A DNA stretch of 64,000 nt. It comes from Actinomycetes bacterium (GTDB lineage: Bacteria > Actinomycetota > Acidimicrobiia > Acidimicrobiales > JAAEMS01). Both the position numbers and the translations under genes were made by a program. The DNA is taken from positions 25,204 through 89,203 of the forward strand of contig JAAEMS010000405.1 of assembly GCA_024225275.1 (NCBI GenBank). Direction: 5' to 3'. Shown here one piece after another: positions 29,055 through 36,477 of the stretch (its first letter is position 1; each line of letters opens with the position of its first letter). Below the pieces are notes generated by a model. It was not told the DNA's origin. It was given only the letters and a program-made list of their open reading frames with translations, and made no database searches.

Positions 29055-29480
29055 TCAGTCCTCCTCGTGGGGGACGACCACGACGGGGCAGGGGGCGTGA
29101 TGCACCACATAGGTGCTGGTGCTGCCCAGCAGCAGCCCGGCGAATCCACCATGACCGCGGCTGCCCACCACGATGAGGTCGGCGCCGGCTGCTTCGTCGA
29201 TGAGCTTGTGGCCCCGATGGCCCTCGAGCACGACGTTGCGGATCGGGGGTGGGCCCTCGATGCCCTCGAGGGCTCGTTGGACGGAGCGTTCGAGGATGGT
29301 GAGGTTCTCAGCTTCGAGGTCAGGCCACTCGAAGGCCAAGGCCTCCATGCCGCCGGTGACCGGGAACTGCCAGACCCGAACCGCGGTGATCTCGTCGCCC
29401 GGGCCGGCATTGCTGATGGCCCAGTGGAGAGCTCCAACCGCGTTGGCCGACTCGTCCATACCAACCACGATCTTGCCCAT
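29055..29480 (-). CDS. Universal stress protein (UspA family)
   Basis: Single-domain Usp of 141 residues. The N-terminal KIVVGMDESANA and the C-terminal ATP-binding motif GSRGHGGFAGLLLGSTS, followed by HHAPCPVVVVP, are typical of ATP-binding universal stress proteins. These act in stress or dormancy responses. The start ATG 29480 has an AAAGGGG ribosome binding region. Divergently placed is the DUF1269-like gene. The partner and regulation are unknown. Confidence 0.92.
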   Translation of the reverse strand: MGKIVVGMDESANAVGALHWAISNAGPGDEITAVRVWQFPVTGGMEALAFEWPDLEAENLTILERSVQRALEGIEGPPPIRNVVLEGHRGHKLIDEAAGADLIVVGSRGHGGFAGLLLGSTSTYVVHHAPCPVVVVPHEED

Positions 29481-29642
29481 CGTGCACCCCTTTCGTCTTT
29501 CCTACGTCCAGATGACCATGATCGGGCCCACCGGGCGAGGGTCCAAGGTCCTCAGGGTAGAAGGGTGCGGCCTTGACCGGCCTGATGGTGGATGCTGTCA
29601 TCGGACGTGCACCGCCCGACTACCGATCAACAGGAGATCCCA

Positions 29643-30167
29643 ATGGCCGACGAATCCCCCGGCACCCTCATCGCCATCCGGTTCGATGAGGCGCTGAAGG
29701 CACAGGAGTGTGTGCTGGCGATGGCGCGCGTGGCCAAGGCCGGAGACGTGGACATCGACGATGTGGCCGTGGTGATCAAGGACGAGAACGCGCGGATCAT
29801 GCTCCAACAGAGCCGCGACGTGAACGCCGGCCAAGGTGCCACCTCGGGCGGCTGGCTCGGCGCGATCGTGGGCATCATCGGCGGCCCGGCCGGCATCCTG
29901 GCGGGCGGCGCCCTGGGGGCGACGGTGGGGGGCCTGTGGGCCAAGCTCCACGACGTGGGCATCGACGACGACCACATGCGGGGGATGGGCGAAGGCTTGA
30001 TCCCGGGTGAGGCCGCCATGTTCGTGCTCATGAAGAGCTACGACATCGACCCTCTGGCCGCTGAACTCATCCGATTCGACGGCTTGTTGCTCGAGTCGAC
30101 TCTGAGCGAAGACGAGTCCGCCCGACTGACCAAGTCCCTGGCTACGGAGCTCCCGCTCCCGGACTGA
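29643..30167 (+). CDS. DUF1269-like membrane-associated protein
   Basis: Protein of 174 residues resembling the DUF1269 family. The N-terminal ferredoxin-like part (about 8-60) is followed by a Gly-rich hydrophobic hairpin at about 70-100 (GGWLGAIVGIIGGPAG, then LAGGALGATVGGLW). A C-terminal domain (about 105-165) follows. The central segment probably inserts into the membrane. An AGGAG ribosome binding site (29631-29635) lies 7 nt before ATG 29643. No function is established for the family; members often occur near stress proteins, as here. Confidence 0.8.
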   Translation: MADESPGTLIAIRFDEALKAQECVLAMARVAKAGDVDIDDVAVVIKDENARIMLQQSRDVNAGQGATSGGWLGAIVGIIGGPAGILAGGALGATVGGLWAKLHDVGIDDDHMRGMGEGLIPGEAAMFVLMKSYDIDPLAAELIRFDGLLLESTLSEDESARLTKSLATELPLPD

Positions 30168-30187
30168 GACCCCTCGAACGCGGTGAG

Positions 30188-30216
30188 GGTTTCAAGCCCC
30201 CGAGGGGCCTGAAACC
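30188..30216. terminator. Bidirectional terminator between the DUF1269-like gene and ssrA
   Basis: Arms 30188-30200 and 30204-30216 pair over 13 positions with one mismatch around a 3-nt loop (CGA). The hairpin lies between the stop at 30167 and the tmRNA 3' end at 30221, so it can end transcription from both sides. Confidence 0.75.
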
Positions 30217-30220
30217 AGCG

Positions 30221-30621
30221 TGGAGCTGGGGGGAATCGAACCCCCGTCCGCCGAGTGCTCACCGACCGCGCTACGACCATTCCCGAGTCTGTGACGTAAC
30301 GACTGTCACCTCGCCGGGTCGAGTGAGCCGAAGCTCACCGCCGGGTCTTTCCCCGATTGTCAGCAGTCTTTCCTGCGGTCAGCGGTCTCTGCCTGCTGTC
30401 CTCCCCCGCTTCTGGTGCCAGGCTGCGGTGGATCGGCCCCGCGTGGCGGCCCCCGGTTGGGGGGTCACTCGCGATTTACCTTCGCTACCTGATGGTTAGA
30501 TCAGGCGGCGAGGGCGAAGTCGTCAGTGTTGGCGCTTCGTATTGGTGCCCCGTTTCACGAGTCTGAGCAACTCGGGTCGCACGATGGGATCACAGGCTCG
30601 CCGTCGAAACCGATCAGCCCC
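30221..30621 (-). ncRNA. ssrA: Transfer-messenger RNA (tmRNA)
   Basis: Trans-translation RNA that rescues stalled ribosomes with SmpB. The 5' end GGGGCTGATCGGTTTCGAC begins at 30621. The 3' acceptor half ends at 30221 with GGGGGTTCGATTCCCCCCAG and CTCCA; the terminal CCA is not encoded. The two ends pair as an alanine-type acceptor stem. The resume frame lies at 30533-30501 on the minus strand and encodes ANTDDFALAA followed by TGA, a typical proteolysis tag ending in ALAA. Pseudoknot regions lie between. smpB is 3 kb away on the same strand. A TTGACA occurs at 30677-30672 but has no -10 at normal spacing. Confidence 0.97.
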
Positions 30622-30748
30622 TGGTGATCATTTGTCGTGCCCCTCCCGCCTTGGTGAGAGCAGGAGGGCCATGTCAAGGATCATGCCCACCGAGGTGGGC
30701 TCACCCATCATACCGGTGTCCCTGCCCGGTGCCCGCTCGGGTCCCATC

Positions 30749-30754
30749 TACGAT
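30749..30754 (+). promoter_or_regulatory. -10 element of the first zinc-ribbon/propeller gene (leaderless)
   Basis: TACGAT ends 7 nt before ATG 30762 and selects that start over upstream codons. Confidence 0.55.
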
Positions 30755-30761
30755 GGTGCCC

Positions 30762-32096
30762 ATGCCGGGCCACGACGAGGTGTGCGTTTCCTGTGGCGCC
30801 TCGATGTCACCCACTCAGATCTGGTGCGGATCCTGTGGCAATCAGCGCGACCTGGAGGTCCTCGACCTCAGCTGGGACGACAAGAGGGCGGTCATCATCG
30901 ACCGGCAGGAGACGGTCCTGCCCTTCTGGTGGCCGTGGTTCCTGCCTGCGGTGGCCGTCGTCGTGGCCTTCATCGGCATTCTGGGGCCGCTCGTGTTCCC
31001 CGCCGAGGTCACCGAGACCGATGAGGAACCGGTGGAGGTTGGGGCCGGTGACGCCCAACCGGTTGGCACCACGATTCCCGCCACGACCACCACGACGGAG
31101 GCTTCCTCGACCCCTCCCCGCCCCACCACCACCATGAGCCTGGCCGAGCCGGTGGGCCCCCTTCTGGGTGAGCTGACCGGCCTGAAGCTGCTCTCCCTCG
31201 GCGGTGGGTCCACCACCGCTCTGGTCGACCTCGACTCGGGTGAAGTGGACGAGTTCGATGTCCAGCTCTGGTCGGCCCTCCAGGAAGTCCAGGTGGTCGT
31301 GGCCGGTGACCGACTGGTCTTCGCCTCCGACGGAGACTCGGTCTCGGTTCTTCCCCTCTACGATCTCGATGCCGAAGCGGTGACCGTAGACCTGTTCGAC
31401 ATCGGCCAGGACGTGATCACCCTCGGACCCGGGGGATCATCCGGCCAGGTGTGGGTGCTGGGCTGGCGGTGGGAGGAGAGGGGCCCCAGGATCGCCACCC
31501 TGGCCGCGGTGGACGTGGAACAAGGCTCGGCGGTGCAGGTGTTCAGTGGGGCTCTCGACCATCGCTTGGAGACTGTCCTGGGGCCACCCGGACTGGTGGT
31601 GAATGCCCCCGATGGGCCCCTCTTGGTCAACCTCGAGGGGATCACCGCGTGGTCAGAGGGCCACACCCTGGCGTTCGGGCCCGGGGTGGCTCTGACCCTG
31701 ACCTGCGATGCGGCCCTGATCTGCGGCTACTCGTTCGTCGATCTCGACACGGCCAGCCGGACGCCGATCGATGTTGGGACGGCCGTGTCCCTTTTTGTCA
31801 AGGAGGGAGCGTTCTCAGCCGAGGGAGCCCGGTTCGCCGCCTTCGACCATCAGAGCCTCACCATGACGGTCTTGGACGTGACGAGTGGGCAGGCGGCGGT
31901 GTCCTTCCCTGTCGGCACGGCCGACAACGTTCCTGGCCGGCCGGGCTGGAGCCCCGACGGCCGGTTCGTGGCCTGGCGGGGTGACCAAGGTGTCCTGGTT
32001 GGCGATGTGCGAACTGGCGAGGTTCATCCCGTACCCGCCGAGTTGGTCGGGCACACCTACGACTCGTGGCTGGGGGCGCTGCTGTTCCTCGAGTAG
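30762..32096 (+). CDS. Zinc-ribbon, single-helix membrane protein with propeller-like C-terminal domain (paralogue 1)
   Basis: Protein of 444 residues, family not recognised. Order: a zinc ribbon with Cys 8, 11, 22 and 25; a polar segment; one membrane helix at about 55-80; a Thr/Pro-rich linker at about 83-130; and a C-terminal beta-rich region of about 310 residues with repeated strand patterns. One such pattern, SPDGRFVAWRG, resembles WD40/TolB-type propellers. The topology suggests the ribbon inside the cell and the propeller outside. It is a tandem paralogue of the next gene: identical Cys spacing and the shared 'FGPGVAL' block followed by a Cys-x-C-like pair. A sensor or scaffold role is a guess. 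The pair lies between ssrA and smpB on the opposite strand. Confidence 0.75.
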   Translation: MPGHDEVCVSCGASMSPTQIWCGSCGNQRDLEVLDLSWDDKRAVIIDRQETVLPFWWPWFLPAVAVVVAFIGILGPLVFPAEVTETDEEPVEVGAGDAQPVGTTIPATTTTTEASSTPPRPTTTMSLAEPVGPLLGELTGLKLLSLGGGSTTALVDLDSGEVDEFDVQLWSALQEVQVVVAGDRLVFASDGDSVSVLPLYDLDAEAVTVDLFDIGQDVITLGPGGSSGQVWVLGWRWEERGPRIATLAAVDVEQGSAVQVFSGALDHRLETVLGPPGLVVNAPDGPLLVNLEGITAWSEGHTLAFGPGVALTLTCDAALICGYSFVDLDTASRTPIDVGTAVSLFVKEGAFSAEGARFAAFDHQSLTMTVLDVTSGQAAVSFPVGTADNVPGRPGWSPDGRFVAWRGDQGVLVGDVRTGEVHPVPAELVGHTYDSWLGALLFLE

Positions 32097-32106
32097 CCGG
32101 TGCGCC

Positions 32107-32112
32107 TATCCT
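32107..32112 (+). promoter_or_regulatory. -10 element of the second paralogue (leaderless)
   Basis: TATCCT ends 7 nt before GTG 32120. The second paralogue therefore has its own promoter even though it lies 23 nt after the first. Confidence 0.55.
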
Positions 32113-32119
32113 GGATCCA

Positions 32120-33517
32120 GTGGTTGAACTGGCTTCGACATGCAGAGGTTGTGGCACCCCGGTCAGTTCGGCGGCCAACTGGTGCCCGGCGTGCGGAACC
32201 GACCTGCGTTCGTCGGTGCTCGTCCTCGACGGCGGTTCCGATATACAAGTGGGTGAGGTTGCCACCAGGGATCGTCCCGTCCGATGGCGGATCGTCGGGG
32301 GAGTGCTCCTCGCTCTGGCCGTCGTGATCGGCATCGCCAGCTTCATCGGTGGATCCGACGATCCCGTGGATGAAGACCCCTCGGCGATCGAGGTGGAGCC
32401 AGCGGGGGAGGAGGAGCCAGCGGGGGCTGACGACGAAACCGGGCCGACCAGCTCCGCGGCCGAGGAGGTCGAAGACGAGGCGCCGGTGGATGCCGACGAG
32501 GTCGAGACCCTGCTGGGGGGTGAGGCCCCCGAGAACGAGGTCGGGGACGACCCTGCACTGGTGGGTCCGCTGGTCGGCGAGGAGACCGGTCTCGACCTCC
32601 TGGTCACCACCGAGACCCGGACCGTGAGGCTGAGCCTCGACACGGGGGTGGTCGACGAGCTCGACATTCGCGCTGGTCAGATCGACAACGGTCTCGGGCC
32701 CTCGAACGGAGTGTTGGTCGTCGATGACCGTCTGGTCACAGCCGCCCCCGGCGTCCTCGAGGTGCGGCCCCTGGCAGACCCCGCCGCTGCCGCGGTGAGG
32801 ATCCCTCTGTCATCCACCTATGGAGGCGGCCGACTCCGGCTCGGCCCTTCCAGTCGAGACGGACACCTGTGGCTCCTGATCGAGGACTACTCCGACCGCC
32901 AGCCACCGGCGTTCACCCTTCTGGAGATCAATCTCGAGACCGGCCAGACGGTGATCGAATCAACGTTCGAAGCGATCTGGTTCTTCCCTCCGACGCTGGG
33001 CCCCGACGGGGCCGTCGTTTGGTCACCGAACGGTGTGAAGCTCATGGGGCGTGAGGGAGTCGAGGATTGGCCTCATGGTCAGAGCTTCTTGTTCGGCCCT
33101 GGAGTTGCCCTGAGCATGGTGTGCGACGACGACCTCGACTGCGTCACCGGTTTCGTCGACCTCGAGACGGGAGACATCACCCCTCTCGAAGGGCGAATGT
33201 TGCCATGGTTCGGCGCCAGTCTGGGCTCCTTCAGCGCCGATGGTGGTCTCTATGTTGTGTTCGACTGGGAGACCAGCGTGGTGAGGGTCATCGACGTCAG
33301 GTCGGGGGAACAAGTCCACGAGGTCAGCGTCGGCCAGTCGGGTGACGAGGCCACCCCCGTCTTGTCCTCGGACGGCCGCTACCTCGCCTGGGCCAGGGGA
33401 AACACCGTGCGGCTGAACCGGCTCGGCAGCGACGAGGTGGTCATCATCGACAGTGAAACGGTCGGTCGCTTGGACTCCTGGTCGACCAGCCTGGTCTTCG
33501 TTCCCGCCCCCGGCTGA
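32120..33517 (+). CDS. Zinc-ribbon, single-helix membrane protein with propeller-like C-terminal domain (paralogue 2)
   Basis: Protein of 465 residues with the same design as its upstream neighbour. Zinc-ribbon Cys 8, 11, 22 and 25 sit at identical positions. One membrane helix lies at about 54-77. The linker at about 80-150 is very acidic (Glu/Asp-rich), where paralogue 1 has Thr. The beta-rich C-terminal region includes LFGPGVALSMVC and LSSDGRYLAWARG, aligning with LAFGPGVALTLTC and SPDGRFVAWRG of paralogue 1. Sequence outside these blocks is strongly diverged, so the duplication is old. GTG 32120 is chosen from TATCCT 7 nt upstream. It ends 4 nt from the convergent smpB stop. Function unknown. 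Confidence 0.75.
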   Translation: MVELASTCRGCGTPVSSAANWCPACGTDLRSSVLVLDGGSDIQVGEVATRDRPVRWRIVGGVLLALAVVIGIASFIGGSDDPVDEDPSAIEVEPAGEEEPAGADDETGPTSSAAEEVEDEAPVDADEVETLLGGEAPENEVGDDPALVGPLVGEETGLDLLVTTETRTVRLSLDTGVVDELDIRAGQIDNGLGPSNGVLVVDDRLVTAAPGVLEVRPLADPAAAAVRIPLSSTYGGGRLRLGPSSRDGHLWLLIEDYSDRQPPAFTLLEINLETGQTVIESTFEAIWFFPPTLGPDGAVVWSPNGVKLMGREGVEDWPHGQSFLFGPGVALSMVCDDDLDCVTGFVDLETGDITPLEGRMLPWFGASLGSFSADGGLYVVFDWETSVVRVIDVRSGEQVHEVSVGQSGDEATPVLSSDGRYLAWARGNTVRLNRLGSDEVVIIDSETVGRLDSWSTSLVFVPAPG

Positions 33518-33521
33518 TTGG

Positions 33522-34034
33522 TCAGTCGCCGTACTTCGTGCGTCGGCGCAGGGCCCGCTGGGTCTCTCTCTCGGCGTCCCGCTTGGCGATGGCCTGGCGT
33601 CGGTCGACCGCTTTGCGGCCTCGAGCCATGGCCAGCTCGAGCTTGGCCTTGCCGTTGACGAAGTAGAGCGACATCGGCACCAGGGTGAGCCGCTCGGTGT
33701 CCAACCGATGGACGATCCGGTCCAGTTCCTGGCGGTGCACCAGCAGCTTCCGGGGCCGCTCGGACTCGAGCTTGGTGTGGGTGCCGGCGGACTTGTACGG
33801 CGAGATGTACAGGCCGAGGAGCCAGAGCTCGTCGTTACGGATCACGCCGAAGGCGTCGGCGATGGTGACGTTGGCCTCGCGCAACGACTTGACCTCGCTG
33901 CCCCGGAGCATGATCCCGCACTCGTAGGTGTCGAGGATGTCGAAGTTGTGGCGGGCGCGACGGTTCGAGGCGACGACGCGATCGCCGTAGTCGACCTTGT
34001 CCTTGTCCCTAGCCTTCGAGCTGTGGCGAGCCAT
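33522..34034 (-). CDS. smpB: SsrA-binding protein SmpB
   Basis: tmRNA-binding protein of 170 residues, needed to place tmRNA in the stalled ribosome. It shows the SmpB signatures NRRARHNFDILDTYECGI, LRGSEVKSLREANVTI and the basic C-terminal tail that enters the mRNA channel (KRDAERETQRALRRRTKYGD). It is longer than the E. coli protein by about 10 residues at the N-terminus. TACCCT at 34048-34043 ends 8 nt before ATG 34034, so it is probably leaderless. ssrA lies on the same strand 2.9 kb downstream, separated by the two paralogous membrane-protein genes. Confidence 0.96.
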   Translation of the reverse strand: MARHSSKARDKDKVDYGDRVVASNRRARHNFDILDTYECGIMLRGSEVKSLREANVTIADAFGVIRNDELWLLGLYISPYKSAGTHTKLESERPRKLLVHRQELDRIVHRLDTERLTLVPMSLYFVNGKAKLELAMARGRKAVDRRQAIAKRDAERETQRALRRRTKYGD

Positions 34035-34042
34035 GACGGTCG

Positions 34043-34048
34043 AGGGTA
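34043..34048 (-). promoter_or_regulatory. -10 element of smpB (leaderless)
   Basis: TACCCT on the minus strand ends 8 nt before ATG 34034. Confidence 0.5.
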
Positions 34049-34200
34049 GCGAGCCACCTCCCCCCCGCCTCGACCGATATCCCCGCCAGGACCGCCAACG
34101 GATGGCGGCGTCGGGGATGTCGCCGATCCGATGCTTCGACAGTTCGGCACCAGGAGGGGGTCACCCTTGAATCCCGGGGCCTTGGTTCCGGTCCCACCGG

Positions 34201-34206
34201 TAGCCT
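34201..34206 (+). promoter_or_regulatory. -10 element of the Mec-like peptidase gene (leaderless)
   Basis: TAGCCT ends 7 nt before GTG 34214. Confidence 0.55.
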
Positions 34207-34213
34207 CCCTGGC

Positions 34214-34630
34214 GTGTTGGAACTACCCGAGGCGGTCTATGGCGAGATCATCGGACACTCCTATGACGGTCTGCCGGACGAGGCCTGCGGACTGGTGGCC
34301 GCGGCCCCGCGCTCGCCCCGGATCGAGCGCTACTACCCCTGTGGGAACGCGGCCGAGTCGGCCAGGCTGTACACCGTCGAGCCCCGCGATCACCTGCGGG
34401 CCGACCGCGATGCCGACGACCACGGCTGGGAGATCGTGGGTGTCGTGCACAGCCACACCCACACCGTTGCCTATCCGTCGCCCACCGACGTGGCCCAGGC
34501 TCCGGACCCGTCCTGGCACTATCTGATCGTGTCTCTCGCTCTGGGGGCTCCAGAGCTCCACAGTTTCCGAATCGTCGATGGCGAGATCTTCGAGGAACCG
34601 GTCGCTCTGGTGGGGCGTTATTATTCTTGA
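34214..34630 (+). CDS. mec: JAMM/Mov34 metallopeptidase, Mec-like (CysO-cysteine peptidase)
   Basis: JAB/JAMM zinc peptidase of 138 residues. Zinc and catalytic residues are all present: Glu 23 in DEACG, and HSHTHTVAYPSPTD with His 79, His 81, Ser 89 and Asp 92. In mycobacteria Mec cuts cysteine from the C-terminus of the sulfur carrier CysO during a sulfide-independent route to cysteine. The next gene is a MoaD/ThiS-like protein ending in Gly-Gly, supporting that role. The usual third member, cysM, is not next to them. GTG 34214 follows TAGCCT by 7 nt. Confidence 0.9.
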   Translation: MLELPEAVYGEIIGHSYDGLPDEACGLVAAAPRSPRIERYYPCGNAAESARLYTVEPRDHLRADRDADDHGWEIVGVVHSHTHTVAYPSPTDVAQAPDPSWHYLIVSLALGAPELHSFRIVDGEIFEEPVALVGRYYS

Positions 34631-34715
34631 CTGAATTGGTCAACTACCTCGGGAATAGCCTGAGGGGCCGGATTGCACGCCGAAGAGTTCGGCGGATTGC
34701 ACGGAGGAACACCCC

Positions 34716-34991
34716 ATGGCTGTGAGCGTTCGACTCCCGACAGTGCTACGACCCCAGGCCGGTGGCGCCAGCTCGGTCGATGCCGCTGGTGGCACGGTGG
34801 GCGAGGTCTTGGGTGACATCGTCAACCGGTTCCCGACGATGACCGACCACCTCCTCGACGACGAGGGCGGCGCCCGCAGGTTCGTGAACATCTATGTGAA
34901 CGACGAGGACATTCGTTTCCTCGACCAGCTCGACACCGGTGTTACCGATGGCGACGAGGTCTCGATCCTGCCGGCCGTGGCCGGCGGCTGA
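34716..34991 (+). CDS. cysO: MoaD/ThiS-family sulfur carrier protein (CysO-like)
   Basis: Ubiquitin-like sulfur carrier of 91 residues. It ends AVAGG, and the terminal Gly-Gly is what is adenylated and converted to thiocarboxylate. Core segments RLPTVLRP, VGEVLGDIVNRFP, RFVNIYVNDEDIRFL and GDEVSILPAVAGG match CysO. It lies 85 nt downstream of mec with its own ribosome binding site (ACGGAGGA). In Mycobacterium, CysO donates sulfur for cysteine synthesis by CysM, then Mec frees the cysteine. An alternative role in molybdopterin or thiamine synthesis is less likely, given the Mec neighbour. Confidence 0.9.
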   Translation: MAVSVRLPTVLRPQAGGASSVDAAGGTVGEVLGDIVNRFPTMTDHLLDDEGGARRFVNIYVNDEDIRFLDQLDTGVTDGDEVSILPAVAGG

Positions 34992-35049
34992 TCGATCAAG
35001 ACGAGCCCGGTTCCCGCCACCAGCCAGGTGAGCAGGGTGACATCCATGA

Positions 35050-35484
35050 CTACGCGCCCTCCAGCGAGACGAGGGCGGCGACGATCGTGATCGTTGCCAT
35101 GGCTCCCCAGACGGCAAGGGCGATGAGGCCGACCCGAACGCCGTCGGCACTACCGATACGTAGGGCGCGACGGCGCATGGCCAGCCGGACAATGATCCCC
35201 CGGCCCGCGAAGTAGAGGTAGGCGCCACCGCCCACGAGGCCGAAGTACGCCCAGCTGTCCTGGCCTGCCATCAGAAGGGCACCGGCAATGACCATGGGCC
35301 ACAGGCTCAGGCTGTCCCACGCCGCCTCGCCCCGGATGTCGGCCCAGTAGACGGGCTCGACATCGGTCTCGGCCTCCATGAGCCCGAGCCGTTGGGCGGT
35401 TGCCGGTGCCAGCCAGGCGATCAGCTGTCCTCCCCAACACACCAGTGACAGGACCGTGACGACCAGACCCCATCCGAGCTTCAT
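35050..35484 (-). CDS. Small membrane protein, function unknown
   Basis: Predicted 144-residue protein with about four hydrophobic segments: 5-24 (LGWGLVVTVLSLVCWGGQLI), about 62-80, about 84-100, and about 120-140. A short Arg-rich loop (RLAMRRRALRI) lies before the last helix. I do not recognise a family. ATG 35484 is chosen because translation becomes hydrophobic there; the longer frame upstream overlaps the promoter of the divergent ABC transporter. It is transcribed away from that transporter and toward cysO. It may be a transporter accessory or simply a lineage-specific protein. Confidence 0.65.
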   Translation of the reverse strand: MKLGWGLVVTVLSLVCWGGQLIAWLAPATAQRLGLMEAETDVEPVYWADIRGEAAWDSLSLWPMVIAGALLMAGQDSWAYFGLVGGGAYLYFAGRGIIVRLAMRRRALRIGSADGVRVGLIALAVWGAMATITIVAALVSLEGA

Positions 35485-35635
35485 CCCGCCAGAGTCTCCA
35501 CCAGGGTCGGGGCCAGCCAGGGCCGGACGTCCCAGTGTCCTCCTCTCCAGGAAGGACATGGCGGCCTGCGCCCCTCCTCCTCGGGCCGGAGTGCGGATCA
35601 CGCCACCGTCTGACGATGTGGCCACCGCGATCTCA

Positions 35636-35641
35636 TACGTT
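35636..35641 (+). promoter_or_regulatory. Possible -10 of the ABC exporter genes
   Basis: TACGTT lies 39 nt before ATG 35681, predicting a leader of about 33 nt. Confidence 0.35.
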
Positions 35642-35680
35642 TCGAGTGTCCCCAACGATCTCGAAGTGAAAGCGACCGCC

Positions 35681-36445
35681 ATGACCCTCCTCCTCGACCA
35701 CCCGACCGCTCCTGCAACCACTCGATCGGCGGCCCGGGCCCGTGGAGCCCGCAAGGTCTACGGCTCCGGTGACACCGAGGTCGTGGCCCTCGACAATGTC
35801 GATGTCGACTTCGCGGCCGGGGAGTTCACCGCCATCATGGGGCCCTCGGGCTCCGGCAAGTCCACGCTCATGCATTGCCTGGCCGGCCTCGACCAGCTCA
35901 CGGCCGGGTCGGCCTTTGTCGGAGACGTCGACATCGCGACGGCCAACGAGAAGGAGCTGACCCTGCTGCGGCGCGACCGGCTCGGCTTCGTCTTCCAGGC
36001 CTTCAACCTGGTTCCCACTCTCAGCGCCATCGAGAACATCACCCTCCCCATGGACCTGGCCGGCTCCAAGCCCGACCGGGCGTGGCTCGACGAGGTGGTG
36101 ACCACCGTGGGCCTGGCCGAGAGGTTGGCCCACCGACCCGGCGAGCTCTCGGGCGGACAGCAGCAGAGGGTTGCGGTAGCCCGGGCCCTGGCCAGCCGGC
36201 CGGAGATCGTCTTCGCCGACGAGCCCACGGGCAACCTGGACAGCACCACCGGTGCCGAGATCCTGGCGTTCATGCGCCATGCCGTGCGCCAACTCGACCA
36301 GACCATCGTCATGGTCACCCACGACCCGGTGGCTGCCAGCTACGCCGACCGGGTGGTCTTCCTGGCCGACGGGAGCATCACCGACCACCTCACAGACCCG
36401 ACGCCCGACACCGTGCTCGACCACATGCGTCGGCTCGGTAACTGA
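35681..36445 (+). CDS. ABC transporter ATP-binding protein (MacB/LolD type)
   Basis: ABC ATPase of 254 residues. It shows Walker A GPSGSGKST near 54, signature LSGGQQQRVAVARA, Walker [14 protein letters not shown], and switch His in VTHDPVA. The segment after Walker B and the Q-loop (GFVFQAFNLVPTLSA) are typical of the MacB/LolD subgroup, which works with FtsX-like permeases for mechanotransmission or lipoprotein and peptide export, not for import. The permease gene follows 32 nt downstream. ATG 35681 is preferred to the long upstream frame, which lacks family resemblance. Confidence 0.92.
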   Translation: MTLLLDHPTAPATTRSAARARGARKVYGSGDTEVVALDNVDVDFAAGEFTAIMGPSGSGKSTLMHCLAGLDQLTAGSAFVGDVDIATANEKELTLLRRDRLGFVFQAFNLVPTLSAIENITLPMDLAGSKPDRAWLDEVVTTVGLAERLAHRPGELSGGQQQRVAVARALASRPEIVFADEPTGNLDSTTGAEILAFMRHAVRQLDQTIVMVTHDPVAASYADRVVFLADGSITDHLTDPTPDTVLDHMRRLGN

Positions 36446-36477
36446 CCAGCGCGCCCCACCGCCCAAAGGAACCAGTC

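Noticed and set aside
30672..30677. TTGACA as -35 of the ssrA promoter
   Set aside because: No -10 hexamer occurs at 16-19 nt spacing, and the tmRNA 5' end is 50 nt away, so the consensus match may be accidental.
31451..31984. Long alternative-frame ORFs inside the zinc-ribbon/propeller genes
   Set aside because: They are shadows of high-GC coding sequence with Arg/Gly/Pro-rich translations and no independent signals.
35378..35680. N-terminal extension of the MacB-like ATPase gene
   Set aside because: The extra 101 codons overlap the opposite-strand membrane protein and show no ABC features. ATG 35681 fits the family start.
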